Part shown: piece after piece, positions 10,530 to 21,357 of the stretch
How the letters are laid out: every line of letters begins with the position of its first letter
How positions within the stretch are numbered: position 1 is the first letter of the stretch
Source: Gnetum montanum
Taxonomy: Eukaryota > Streptophyta > Gnetopsida > Gnetales > Gnetaceae
Reading direction: 5' to 3'
DNA: 64,000 nucleotides
NCBI GenBank assembly: GCA_015680685.1
Contig: MNCI01029312.1
Coordinates: 4,253 to 68,252, forward strand
Made by a program: the position numbers and the translations under genes
The notes under the pieces: generated by a model
What the model was told of the DNA's origin: nothing
The model's database searches: none
The model's input: only the letters and a program-made list of their open reading frames with translations

Positions 10530-10800
10530 TTTAAGATCATGTGAAGGCTTTAATGTTTCCTTGTAGGAATTTGATGATGTCTTGGACAAACTAAGGATCT
10601 ATTGAAGAACTTGGTTTTAGGGTTTTCTCCTCACCATTATGGTTTAAAATGGGAAATTTGACTAAGGAATCCTTTGTGATGTTTTAGGCCTTTAAGGTCA
10701 AGGGTAATTAGGAAATTCCAAGGCATTAAGGCTACACAGTCAAAGGCTTATAGGCTCTAGATTTAGCCATTTAAGGTCAACTTAGTTCAATAATAGCATC
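10530..10800 (-). pseudogene. Start of reverse transcriptase region, Tat (fragment)
   Basis: From about 10680 downward the minus strand reads ITKDSLVKFP...NHNGEEKTLK..., then FVQDIIKFLQGNIKAFT. It matches the segment just before RT in the element at 26072-29435 (ITRDSLVEVPLTTHSGEEK, then QDITKILQCNIKAFA). It stops where the RT proper (SYEDMRGLDP) should begin. This shows the minus-strand element once had pol, now deleted. Confidence 0.65.
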
Positions 10801-10839
10801 AAAAGGATCTAATTTGGTTTAAAGACTAGCTAAATTACT

Positions 10840-11460
10840 TCCTCATCTCCATAGCTTAACCTTGCATGTCAACATAAGTAAATCAAGTGGCATCTACAAG
10901 ATAAAATTGTTAAAATAATGCAAAATATTATAATAATAGAGAAAAAATGCCAAATAAGGTCAAAAAAAAGTAAAACAAGGTCAAAATAAGGTAGATTATG
11001 GTAAAACAAGGTGGTATAAGGATCAAATGATGTTAAATGATGATAAGATGAAGCTCACCGAGGTTAAATGATGTCAAAATGAGGGGAAATGATGCTCAAA
11101 ATGGTGTGGAATGATATCAAATGATGCTAAATAATATCAAATGCTATCAAAATGATAAAAAATAATGCCAAATGGCATCAAATAACACCAAATGATGCCA
11201 AATGTTATCAAAATGATACTAAATGATGTCAAATGATATCGAATAGAGTCAAGATCATGCAAAATAATATCAAATGATGTTGAATGATATCAAATGATGG
11301 TATAATGATGAAAAATGTTGTCAAATGATGTAAAATTATGTATAATGAGGTCAAATAAGATTAAACAAGATCAAACATGGTCAAAAATGATTCAAAATGG
11401 GTGAAAATGGTCTTTGAATAGCAATATTTAATCTTTTAGTTAATTTTATGATCAAAGTAA
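10840..11460 (-). repeat. Low-complexity spacer (AAGGTCAAA / AAATGATGTC)
   Basis: Begins 'catgtcaacataagtaaatcaagtggca', then dozens of degenerate copies of AAGGTCAAAA and AAATGATRTCAAATGATATC, densest at 11020-11340. The same spacer, opened by the same phrase, lies at 31110-31740 and 58850-59470. In all three cases it is upstream of pol on the minus strand. No coding sequence. Confidence 0.6.
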
Positions 11461-11770
11461 GGTGAAACTTAGCAAAAATAGGCTATGAATGATCAAAGTA
11501 CATTAAAATTTCGAAAAAATAGGTCATGAATTACTAAAATAGAAAAAATTTTAGTAAAAAACTATAAATTGTTAAAATAAGTAAAAATATTATGAAAATA
11601 AGGAAAAATCTTGTGTAAACTACTAGAATAAATAAAAATTTAGTAAAAGTAATTAAAATAGACAAAAATATCATGTAAAATAGATTAAAACTATTAGAAA
11701 AATGGCTTTCTATTATCAAATAATTTAAAAAAGATAAAATATTAAATTCGCAACATGTTGGGACTATTCC
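11461..11770. other. A-rich linker
   Basis: Composed of degenerate AAAATTTAGTAAAA / AAAATAGACAAAAAT blocks. Minus-strand readings are Phe/Ile/Leu-rich runs from composition only. No feature seen. Confidence 0.5.
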
Positions 11771-11779
11771 TACATTATG

Positions 11780-13030
11780 TGGACAATTTGGACTAGCATC
11801 ATAGCATGTGGGACCCCAATTCTTAGCATGTGAAGAATCATAGCCATGTTTGAGGATTTTTTTTGACTTGGTTTGACTACACCTAGGCTATGCAAGGTTA
11901 GTGTAATGCTTGTTTGACTCTTTTGGGCTATGCATAAGCAAGTTTGGATAAGGTTTTGATTTGCTAGAGTTCCACATGCTGCTTCACAAGCTACCATAAT
12001 GTGTGGTATAGAGTGCCCTAGTGTGTGGAACTAAGACCCAATTTTCATAGCTTGTAAGAGTTAAATGTTTGTTCAATCTTTGATCCTAGGGATTGTGGGG
12101 CTCATCAGGCCATTTATGGGCAATTCTAGACATGGTAAATCTTGTCACAAACCCCACACACTATCCCAGACACTAACATAGTATGTGGGATAAGATTCCC
12201 ATAATGTAGGATAGGGTTCCTTGCATGTGGAATGAAATATAGTAGTTTAAAGGTATTTTTAACTAGGTTTTTTTGATTTTAAGCTTCCATGGTAGCATCC
12301 AAGGTGTATGGGAAGACTAGTAATTTTTTCAACCATTTTAGAAGTGTATTGACCAAGTTTCAGAGTTTCTAGAGCCTCACACACTACCCCACATGCTACC
12401 ATAGAGTGTGGGACTAAAATCTAGTTCTAATAGCTTGTGGAGGTTATATTCTTGCTCTACTTTTCATTTTAGATTTTGTAGAGCCTACCAGATATGTAAT
12501 GAGCAATTTTGGATTGGATATTTACTAGTGTGAGGCTCACATGCTACCCCACATGCTACCACAACATGTAGGACAAGTGCTCCAACATTTGAGACTTAAC
12601 TATGCTGGTTTTGATGGATCTTGACTCTATTTTTGATGTCTTCAAGCTTCTAGGGTAACATTTTGACTATGAGGAGAGTTCCACAACTTTTTTGGTAATT
12701 TCTAGCAATGTAGGGCCTATATTGATGGGATTAAGGCTTGTTGGGACTTCACACACTATCCCACATGTTTTCACAACACGTGGAAGGTGAAATGCTAGCA
12801 TGTAAGCATTTCATAATTTAATACTTAGTAATTTTAGATGAGTTTTTCATATTTGAATTTTCCTAATATCTTCTAGATATTCTAGGTTCCACCAGGCAGC
12901 ATATGAACAAGTTTGACATGGAAAAAGACTAGTGCAAGCTTTACATGTTGCTTCACATGTTTCCATAGCATATGGAATAGGATTCCATAATGTATGGACA
13001 TATTCAAACTAAATACTAGCATGTGGGGTT
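11780..13030. repeat. Tandem array A, about 160-215 bp period, CCACATGCTA palindrome
   Basis: About seven diverged units, with the landmark pair CCCACATGCTACC...(A/G)TGTGGGA near 11790, 11965, 12155, 12370, 12530, 12735 and 12940. Each landmark is an imperfect inverted repeat (CCACATGCTA against TAGCATGTGG), often followed by 'agcttgtggag'. The same units occur in the U3 of the LTR at 8405-9430, assigned to the same element. It lies upstream of the spacer and pol on the minus strand. Confidence 0.75.
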
Positions 13031-13749
13031 GCTTGGTATTCTTACCCAAGTCTTGTGAAGTCCACCCATTGTAAAATTATCATGGAAAGTTATGTTTTTT
13101 TAAAAAATTTAGTATATAAGTCCTATTCATTGATCTATCCTTGGTCCATAGTATATAGAATATCTTTCCTAGGTTACAAAGGATTCATGAATAGTGTACA
13201 AGCATTGGGAGAGGATTTTTGACATCAAAACCCATCATTTGAACTTATTTCTTTCTTGATTTTACAAGGGTATCATATGAGAATTGGATTTGATGCTTAA
13301 AACCAAAATAACAAAAACTTAGCAGTAATTTTTACATTTACCCACCCTTGAGAATAGTGTGCTTGTAGCAGAGGTGAGAATTTGAGATTCTACTAATAAA
13401 AAATCAAGGAAAAATTGCTCAAGTTTTAGCAAATATGGTGAAGAAGATGGGATTGACAAGTTCAAATCCAATATTGAATGATATGGAGGAGGTAGCATGA
13501 ATCATATCCAAGCTTCTATATCCTTCTATAGGAAAAGGATCTTTGTTAAGAACTATCAAGTATACATCTTCCATTATTATTCCAATTTTTGATCAAATTT
13601 TGAGAACGTTTTCCCAACATTAGACTTGATCAAGTTGAAATGTTTCATTCCATCTATGCCAAATGCAAGGTTTAGGCTACAAGATTATGTTTAAAATGAA
13701 ATTTTGATTTTAGAATATGTTTCAACAAAGACTTGGATTTTTTCCCAAG
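13031..13749. other. Non-coding flank interrupted by the Athila-like element
   Basis: AT-rich, no frame I can support. It lies beyond the array on the minus-strand Tat element, where the antisense gene would be expected, but I could not match it to that gene. The Athila-like element inserted at 13754/13755. Confidence 0.4.
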
Positions 13750-13754
13750 TCTAT

Positions 13755-14556
13755 TGATGGGACACGATATCGTAGCCATTGCGATATCGCATCCCTCCCC
13801 TGCGATATCGCGTACGTGATATCGTGGTGCGCCGTCATATCTATAAATAAGAGGTAGCTTTCCCTTGTTTCCTCATCCTAGGCTAGATAGTAGGGAAACT
13901 CTGGTAGATTGATCACTCCAGAGATAGAATATTTTCCATGTGCCCGCAATAGGAGTCCTAAAGTGAACAGATCTTTATTCGAACAAACATTGTACCTAAA
14001 CACAAGTTTGTGTACGGTAATAAAGACGAGCTTCTTAGATAAACCTTGCAGTGCATGGAATAGGATTTTATTATTGTTATTTATTACCTATCATTTCTTA
14101 CTTGTTATTTATTGTTTTCCTTCTCAACCCTTCTCTCCTAGTTAAGTGCCTCAGTATGACCACTTCGAGCACTTGCGTTATGTGTGGTGATCCCAGCAAC
14201 GATTAGCATTTGGTAGCCGTGGTTGCATCAATTCAGGGTATGTATGGTAAGTGGGAATGGATGCTGATGCTAGGTAATTTAGACTTAGTTCATTAGTTAG
14301 AGTTAGTAATTATTTTCTCAACCCTTCACCTTGTTAGCATAGGAGACAAAAAGATAAAAAGCTATAAAAATCATATACCTCAGACTTACTTAACCATACA
14401 CCGTGACAACTACAAGTAAGTCTGGGAAGACAACAAATAATTAACCCTAAGTGTTCCATGGGGCATGTAGGCACTTAGTCTATGGAGTTTGACTAGATTG
14501 CGCGTACTACGCTCGTATTCGTATGGTTGAGTGTAGAGGTATCTCACCACTCATCA
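13755..14556 (+). repeat. 5' LTR of Athila-like element
   Basis: Starts TGATGGGACACGATATCG and ends CACTCATCA immediately before the primer binding site. It contains two GATATC palindromes, a TATA box at 13842-13849 and AATAAA at 14019-14024. The 78-codon open stretch beginning at 13909 also occurs in the other LTR, but it has diverged freely and is not considered a gene. Confidence 0.85.
13842..13849 (+). promoter_or_regulatory. TATA box of 5' LTR
   Basis: TATAAATA followed by AGAGGTAGC, about 90 bp from the LTR start and just downstream of the GATATC palindromes. AATAAA, a possible polyadenylation signal, lies 170 bp further on. Confidence 0.7.
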
Positions 14557-14557
14557 T

Positions 14558-14576
14558 TGGCGCCGTTGTCGAGGAC
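14558..14576 (+). other. Primer binding site, tRNA-Asp type
   Basis: TGGCGCCGTTGTCGAGGAC starts two bases after the LTR. It differs at two of the first 17 positions from the complement of the plant tRNA-Asp 3' end. This supports the Athila-like assignment. Confidence 0.85.
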
Positions 14577-14700
14577 TAAGTGTTTGTGCGCTAAATAGAA
14601 CATAGGATATCACTCACATCATTGGGAGCCTAAATGAACCTTCAGGTTAATTAAAAGAAAAAAATTATATAACGGTAAATTAGCACACCAATAAGACATA

Positions 14701-17161
14701 ATGTATTCTTCTTCTTCTCATAAGAGCAACTCACCACCTAGGGATAATACAAAGAATAGTCGGCAATCAAAAACACATAACCTAAATCCGCCAAGTCCTC
14801 AACAATATAGGTTGACATATACTCATTCTGATGAGTATACCCCCAACTTTACTTTTATCCTCCATCAAGATGAACAAATGCACTGGAGAGATTTACAAGG
14901 TAACATAGTGTTACCTCCGGATTGTGCAGTCCCAAACATGCTTCTCCATGCCTTGGCACAGATTGGCATGATACACTGAATACATTGCAGAAAATTTTGA
15001 CATGAGGGATTATCATCCCATAGCTTTACAATGTATGAGGGACTCAAGGCAGGAGAGCCAACATACACTATTGAAGGACAAGGAGGTCCCACATGTCCTT
15101 AGCAAAATCAGAGAAGGTGAACCACTTATAACGGGTTCGGTATCAAAAGATGTTCCCCCTCCTAACAATAATAAGGAGTTGGGGTATTAGAACCTACGAT
15201 CCATGATACATAACCCTGGTTCTGATCCTCATGAACACCAACTATTCACATAGGGAACAACAACTCAGAATAAGGACAGGCACTTAGATCGTTATCATGA
15301 TCGGGATCGTAGTAGCCGAAGAGAAGGCAAGAAGCATCGTCATGGCGATAGTTCCCCTTCTTCTTCTCCTTCATCTCATCACTCACCCTCTCCTTCCACA
15401 TCTGGGTGTAGCCATCATGAACATAACAGTGAGGATAGAGGTAGACAAAACAAGGGACCTCGACAAGAGAGTCAAGAGAGAGGACAAGGGCATGAACAAA
15501 GGGAAAATAAGGAACAACGCAGACATCATAGGCATCATGAAAGAGATGTTCATGACGATCCCCTACTTGCCACTCGAAGTATGCTCAACATAACGGAGGC
15601 AGTAAGAATACCAACAAGGCATTTAAAAGATAGTCGGATCAAGCGTTTAGACATGAAAAACATCCCATGATTTGAAAGGGGATACAATGCTGATCCGTAG
15701 CATCATTTATAGGCATTCCACAATGCTTGCGCCTTGTAGAACATAGAGAATGAGTGGCAAAAACTTAAGTTATTTCCTAGGACACTCACCAAGGAAGCAG
15801 AGAGTTAGTACCGATCCTTGGAATCGAAAACCATTCGGAGGTGGAGTACGATGTTAGAACTCTTCAACGATAAGTATCAGATGTACTCCAGAGTGTCTAA
15901 TTTGCATAAGCATATCCAAGGCTAGAAACAAGGTAATCATGAACCCTTGGATGCTATCATGGCCCGCTACTACACATTGCTACATCATTTCCCAGGCCAT
16001 GGTTACGCACAGCGGGATCAACTCTACCACATCGTAGATGGGCTAAGGCATGAGACGAGAAGAACCCTTGGGACTTATGCCCAAGGGAGACTATCAGATC
16101 TTAGAGCCCATGAAGTTCATCGCTTGTTGGAACAAGTAGCAAAAGAAGAAGGTGAACTACAAAAAAGAGAGAGTATGGAAGAATATAATCATAATCCCTC
16201 CCTTCAAAAGAAGGGAGTAAGATTTTGTGATGAGTAGGATGAGTCACCACTCAAAGATTTGGTGAACAAAAAAACCTTGCCGATTCAAAAATTAACAACA
16301 AAAGTATCGGCTAAGATGGACCAATTGTGTGATTCCTTAGACTCCAGACTTGAAATTGTCTTGAAAATTGTAGAAGAGTCTAAGGCAGAACAAAGTAGTG
16401 ACAAAGATAAGACAAAGTGGAGAGATTCAGGCTCTACACATAACAAGGGTAAGGGGAAAATTCCTATCTCTGATGAAGTTGTGGATTCTGACACAGATGA
16501 TGACGATGGATGTGCAATCTACCACTATGATCATCCTAAGGGATGTTATCAAATCATCTCACATCTACAGGAATCTGGGGTGTATACACTTAACCCAAGA
16601 CTTAACCAATGACAAACACCCCAAAGGTTACCTTATCCATAAGGTAACCCAAGGCAGTTCCACCAACCACTAACGTACTATCCAAGTGGAACTCCACCAC
16701 AACCCATCGGATAGCATTAGTAGTGGCAATACCCATAGTCATGGGGGATGCCACCACCAACACAACAGTACCCTTACCGGCAACCAAACCCATATGGATA
16801 TTATGTGTAGCAGCCAATTTCTCCAAGTGACTCTATGAGTCACACAACTCCCCAACATCACTACCAAGTTTGGGAGTACTTTAGGAGGATTCCTTCTCCT
16901 CCAGGAGGCACCCCACATACTTACCATCCTCCAACTCTATCAGTAGCTCTTCCACCAGTATTTCCCACAACACCTCCTGCTCCAACAATGCAAGGGAAAC
17001 TCCCCACTCAACCGCAGCAATGCCATGCTATGAGAGCAGTAAACATTCAACCCACTACTGGTTCTGACAACTATAAAAAGAGAAGACCTTTCTTCAGAAC
17101 CAGAAGTCCAGACAACAAGCGGTTGAGTCAATGTACACTCCTCCAACAAATAAAACTTTAG
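14701..17161 (+). pseudogene. gag of Athila-like element
   Basis: Starts MYSSSSHKSN at 14701. A single-base-type frameshift near 14960 leads into a frame that then runs to TAG 17161. An Arg/Ser/His-rich stretch (15281-15540) precedes NITEAVRIPTRHLKDSRIKR and the Retrotrans_gag domain (about 15650-16060; LFNDKYQMYSRV, YYTLLHHFPGH), which resembles the minus-strand copy at 1-542. It then has LLEQVAKEEGEL, an acidic linker and a Pro-rich tail. About a dozen in-frame stops replace residues that are Trp, Gln or Arg in the sister copy (for example WY to stop-Y). No zinc knuckle is obvious. Confidence 0.75.
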
Positions 17162-17949
17162 AACACCCTTTAGTCCAATAGAGCTGTACGCATACGATTA
17201 TGTTAACACATACCATAACCGACTGGATCAAGGTAGGCCACCTTCCCAAGAAATTAACTGATCCTAGAATCCCCTTAATCTATTTACAAATCACTGGGAA
17301 CAAAACACATAAGGCTCTTCTTGACTTAGGTTCCGAAGTCAACTTAATTTCACGAGAGATGTATCAAGCCTGGAACCTGCCCCAACTTAAGAAGAGCAAC
17401 ATCCAACTAGAGCTGGCAGACCAGTCCATCACCATTCCCTTGGGATCGGTGGAGGACATTGTTACCATTGTGTGTGGTTGGTCCTACCCAGCTGATTTCT
17501 TGGTGATTGAAGTCAACAACAATGAACGGGGCTTCCCAATTATAATGGGAAGGCCATGGTCGAGTATAGTAGATGCATACCTAGGGATCCACGATCTTTC
17601 CTTGTAGATATCTAAGATAAATATTTATAGAAATATCAAGAAGAAGAAAGTTCCGTACATCACATATAGTGACTCAGAGGGTGATAACATGGAAGAATGT
17701 TCAGCATCTCTTCCATGTAATTTGTATGCCTAAGAAACACAAATTCAAAGGTGCTTGTATGTAGCAACCACACCAGTAGTGGATACCTCGTGGTTGACAG
17801 CTACTAGAAAGAGAAAATCAATATGCACAGAACGAAGTAAGGGAACTCATGCTAACAATGAAAGCATAGACACATTGGAATATGAGCGTCGCCAACTTCC
17901 ACCCCTTAATCTAAGAACATCAATTGGGAGAAGTTGGGCACTCCTATGA
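17131..17949 (+). pseudogene. Aspartic protease (retropepsin) of Athila-like element
   Basis: Frame differs from gag and overlaps its end; a frame from ATG 17131 reaches TGA 17949 with stops at 17179-17181, 17605-17607 and 17731-17733. The catalytic loop is ALLDLGSEVNLIS (about residues 65-77), close to the ALCDLGASINLMP pattern of Athila-like proteases. The flap-side motif IIMGRPW is about 75 residues later. The enzyme would cleave gag in the particle. Gag and protease being in different frames may reflect frameshifted translation or a later indel; one copy cannot decide. Nothing resembling RT follows. Confidence 0.8.
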
Positions 17950-20032
17950 AATTCAAATAGACGTTCATTATTTTGGATCTCTCCCTTGCAATTCATTCAT
18001 GGGGGAGATGGCCACCTATGCTAATCATTGGAGGCCCTTAGTTCTTTTTAAGTTTTTGTTTTACATGTTTTTGTTTTCCATGTTTTTTTTACACATTTTT
18101 ATTTTACACATTTTTTTCTTACATGTTTTTTTTTTTTTTACAATTTCTTTAACTTTTCTTGTTTCTTTTTTACAACTTTCTTCAACTTTTCTTGTTTTTG
18201 TTTTCAAATTTCTTTAACCTTTCTTGTTTTTATTTTTCAACATCGTTATACGTTTTCATTTTTTATGTGTTTGTGTGTGTGTGATCCACCGTGTAAGTTA
18301 GTCACCCAATAAGTTTTCTTCCTGATGGTATGAACTATTTTCATATTGATTGCTAATGTTTGGTTTTTACCTTTAAGTTATGATTTTGATACTAAGGTAT
18401 GTTCTTTTGATATGGTAGGAAATGAGTCCACTTCATCCATTCATCCACAAATTCTATGGTCTCTCTTTACTTGGAAATGTACAATCCCTTTCTAATAAGA
18501 ACTTTAATGAATTGGTGACTGGGCACTTCTCAAACTAAGAATGGACTCAAGGTTTGAGAAGGGTGTGACTTCAAGGGAATTTGATGCTTTTGTGTTGGCC
18601 ATTCGCTTGGGTGTTTGGATGTTTCTTCTTGAGTTTTCTTTTCGTTCTGATGTTACCCAATTATTGGAAGTTGAGACAATAAAAATAAGAAGTCTTTGCA
18701 TGGTGTGGTTCTCACGCATAAAAACACACAAAAAAAACATACACACACACAAAAAGTGAGAATTCAAAGCACACCCCTTAGACGAATAATCCCTTGGGCT
18801 ACAAGCACTAGTTATGGAACCAAAAATGTTCCCTCTAGCTAAGGCCCTTCTCGCTTCCCATTCTCTCCTCCTTGTTTCGTCGGAATGGTGGTGTCTCTTT
18901 GGAGATTCATTCTTGTTACTCAAGTGGATGATTCGGCCGAATGCATTGATGCAAAGTCACTGGATGTGGTTGGTTTGAGGCTGGAGTTGGAATGAGATTT
19001 GCCAAGTCACATTAATCATGAACTACACAAGGGGCTATATAAGACCTTGTTCTTGAGACTCCATTCCATTCTCTTCTCTCCATCCTTCTCTTCGTTATTC
19101 ACCTCATTGCCGGTTGTATCATTAGTATATATCTTGGTAGATGCATTGTTTTCTTTTCGGTAAATTCCTATGGTTAAGAATTTAACTCTTATTCCAAAGG
19201 ACATTCCCAGAGCCTATGGACTCTTTGAATGTGGGTTTCTCAAGGTATTAAGGACATGAGCCTGCTTTGGGGAGGACCCACTGACATTCCTATTTGGAGC
19301 ATTAGTTAAATTCTTTCCCCTAACATTTTTGCAATTAATTTTATTTATTTTTATTCATTTCCATATTTACATCCATTTCATCAATGCTATAGTTGTCTCT
19401 TTTTATCTATCTTTCTTATTCCTTTTCTTTCTCTATTCTAAAACTACTAGAGGTTCGTGATTAGTCATGGGGGTACAAGGCCCGATTTTTTTGTTTTTCT
19501 CCTAGCCTTGATTTTTTCCTAACCCCTACACCTTCAGTAGTCATCATTAATATATCTCTAGATCCATATCAACCATACCAAAACCTAGCCAATGGACTTA
19601 CACCAAAGCAAGGTATCAATTACATGATGATTCAATTACCCTTGCTAATACAAAACTATGTTGTGTGTGCAGATGAAGATCATGCAACAACAGAGCGGAT
19701 CTGGAGGGAGCACTTGGAATGGAGTGGTGCTAAAGCAGCTATGCAAGGAGCAAGATCGATGGTGCACTTACAGATGGACAACGAAAGGTACAATCTTGGC
19801 GTTGGCAACAACAACACTTCTTTCTCTCTTCTCTCTCAGCTACCAACTAAGGCCTGATGTTAATGTAATAATGTGTTCACTCTTGTTGTCATGAATACTA
19901 GTTTTGTCAAGTCTTGTAATGATGATTCGTTCACATGTCATCCCATTAGTTTCCTTTGAGTCAATAATCCCATACCTTCCCAATATTATTGTAAGGAACT
20001 TGAGGACGAGTTTTCATTTAGTCATGGAGGTA
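17950..20032 (+). other. Non-coding 3' half of Athila-like element
   Basis: Contains a T-rich tract of imperfect TTTTTACATGTTTTT and TTTCTTTAACTTTTCTTG units (18040-18260), a TATATAAG box at 19036-19043 followed by a CT-rich leader-like stretch, and a 78-codon open frame at 19624-19857 behind a splice-acceptor-like TTGTGTGTGCAG. A 139-codon open frame on the minus strand (18923-18504) has no recognisable motif. I see no pol. A GA-rich stretch near 19996-20010 may serve as polypurine tract. Confidence 0.5.
19624..19857 (+). CDS. Unrecognised short open frame near 3' LTR
   Basis: 77 residues. From about residue 17 (DEDHATTERIWREHLEWSGA...) the composition is protein-like, in contrast to the surroundings. 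The preceding TGTGTGCAG resembles a splice acceptor, so it could be a last exon of a spliced transcript of the element. No family recognised; it may be chance. Confidence 0.2.
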   Translation: MMIQLPLLIQNYVVCADEDHATTERIWREHLEWSGAKAAMQGARSMVHLQMDNERYNLGVGNNNTSFSLLSQLPTKA

Positions 20033-20861
20033 TGATGGGATGCAATATCGCATGGGCCATGATATCGTGTACACAATATTGCATGGGCCACGATATCGTG
20101 TATGCAATATCACGGCCATCGCGATATCGTGGTGCACCGTCATATCTATAAATAAGAGGCAGCTCTCCCTTGTTTCCTCATCCTAGGCTAGACAGTAGGG
20201 AAACTCTGGCAGATTGATCACTCCAAAGATAGAATATTTTCCATGTGCCCACACTAGGAGTCCTAAAGTGAACGGATCTTTATTCGAGCAAACATTGTAC
20301 CTGAACACAAGTTTGTGTTCGGAAATAAGGACGAGCTTCTTGGATAAACCTTGCAATGCATGGAATAGGATTTTATTATTGTTATTTATTACCTATCATT
20401 TCTTACCTGTTATTTATTGTTTTTATTCTCAACCCTTCTCTCCTAGTTAAGTGCCTCAGTACGATCACTTCAAGCACGTGTGTTATGTGTGGTGATGCCA
20501 GCAACGATTAGCGTTTGGTAGCTACAGTTGCATCGGTTCAGGGTGTGTACGGTAAGTAGGAACGGATGCTGACGCTAGGTAATTTAGACTTAGTTCATTA
20601 GTTAGAGATAGTAAATAGTTTCTCAACCCTTCACCTTGTTAGCATAGGAGACAAAAATATAAAAAGCTATAAAAATCATATACCTCAGACTTACTTAACC
20701 ATACACCGTGACAACTACAAGTAAGTCTGGGAAGACAACGAATAACTAACCCTAAGTGTTCCATGGGGCATGTAGGCACTTAGTCTGTGGAGTTCGACTA
20801 GATCGTGTGTGCTACGCTTGTATTCATATGGTTGAGTGTAGGGGTATCTCACCACTCATAA
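20033..20861 (+). repeat. 3' LTR of Athila-like element
   Basis: Starts TGATGGGATGCAATATCG and ends CACTCATAA (terminal C changed to A). It has more GATATC-type repeats in U3 (20038-20130) than the 5' LTR, which accounts for much of its extra length. TATA box at 20147-20154. The open frame at 20214-20450 mirrors that at 13909-14145. Confidence 0.85.
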
Positions 20862-20866
20862 CCTAT

Positions 20867-21352
20867 TGATAATGTTTTCCCCTTAATTCTAGTTAATTTT
20901 GGCAAATTATGACATTTTTCTAGCTTTTGTGTAATGTAAATTTTGGTTTTGTACTTTGTGAAACTATTTTCTAAGATCGTCTAGCTATATTAAAGGTGGA
21001 ATCAAAATTTTTGAAATTTTTATGAGTTTTTGTACTACAGTTTGTCAACTAAAAATAAGGGTTTTTTGATTGATTTTTGACAAAACTTGGAGTTTTCCTA
21101 GACTTGTAAGTGCAACATTTATGGTAAATTTAGGTTGTGTTGGTTGTGTTCTTTGCATCCATGAATAAGAAGAATTTTTTGAAAGTTTTCTAAGATTTTT
21201 TCTAGCTTTGGGATCTAATGCTAGTTAATTTCTTACTTAAATGCAAAATGTTTTGGTTGTTTCTTGGCATGTATTGACAGTGTCTGGTACTTGGACATGG
21301 ATTTTGATTATTATGAAAATTTTCTAGTTTCATGGCCAACGTGTGACATCTC
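20867..21352. other. Non-coding flank
   Basis: T-rich sequence between the Athila-like element and a solo LTR, presumably continuous with 13031-13749 before insertion. No gene seen. Confidence 0.4.
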
Positions 21353-21357
21353 TTAGA

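Larger units (their letters stand above)
13755..20861 (+). mobile_element. Complete non-autonomous Athila-like LTR retrotransposon (gag and protease only)
   Basis: 7.1 kb, with two homologous LTRs (802 and 829 bp), a tRNA-Asp-type primer binding site, gag, and a retropepsin. No RT, RNase H or integrase is visible in the 2.1 kb between protease and 3' LTR. Flanking bases TCTAT (13750-13754) and CCTAT (20862-20866) look like a target duplication with one mutation. A 237-bp stretch of the two LTRs differs at about 15 positions by hand count, roughly 94% identity, so the insertion is not recent. Mobility must have depended on enzymes supplied in trans. Similar gag-only or gag-pro plant elements are known. 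Confidence 0.8.

Noticed and set aside
13909-14145. 78-codon open frame conserved in both Athila-like LTRs (also 20214-20450)
   Set aside because: About 10 of 78 residues differ between the copies with no sign of constraint; it spans R/U5, so conservation reflects LTR homology.
18504-18923. 139-codon minus-strand open frame in the Athila-like element
   Set aside because: No recognisable motif, composition follows the plus-strand sequence, and there is no sister copy to show conservation. Probably chance, though an antisense gene cannot be excluded.
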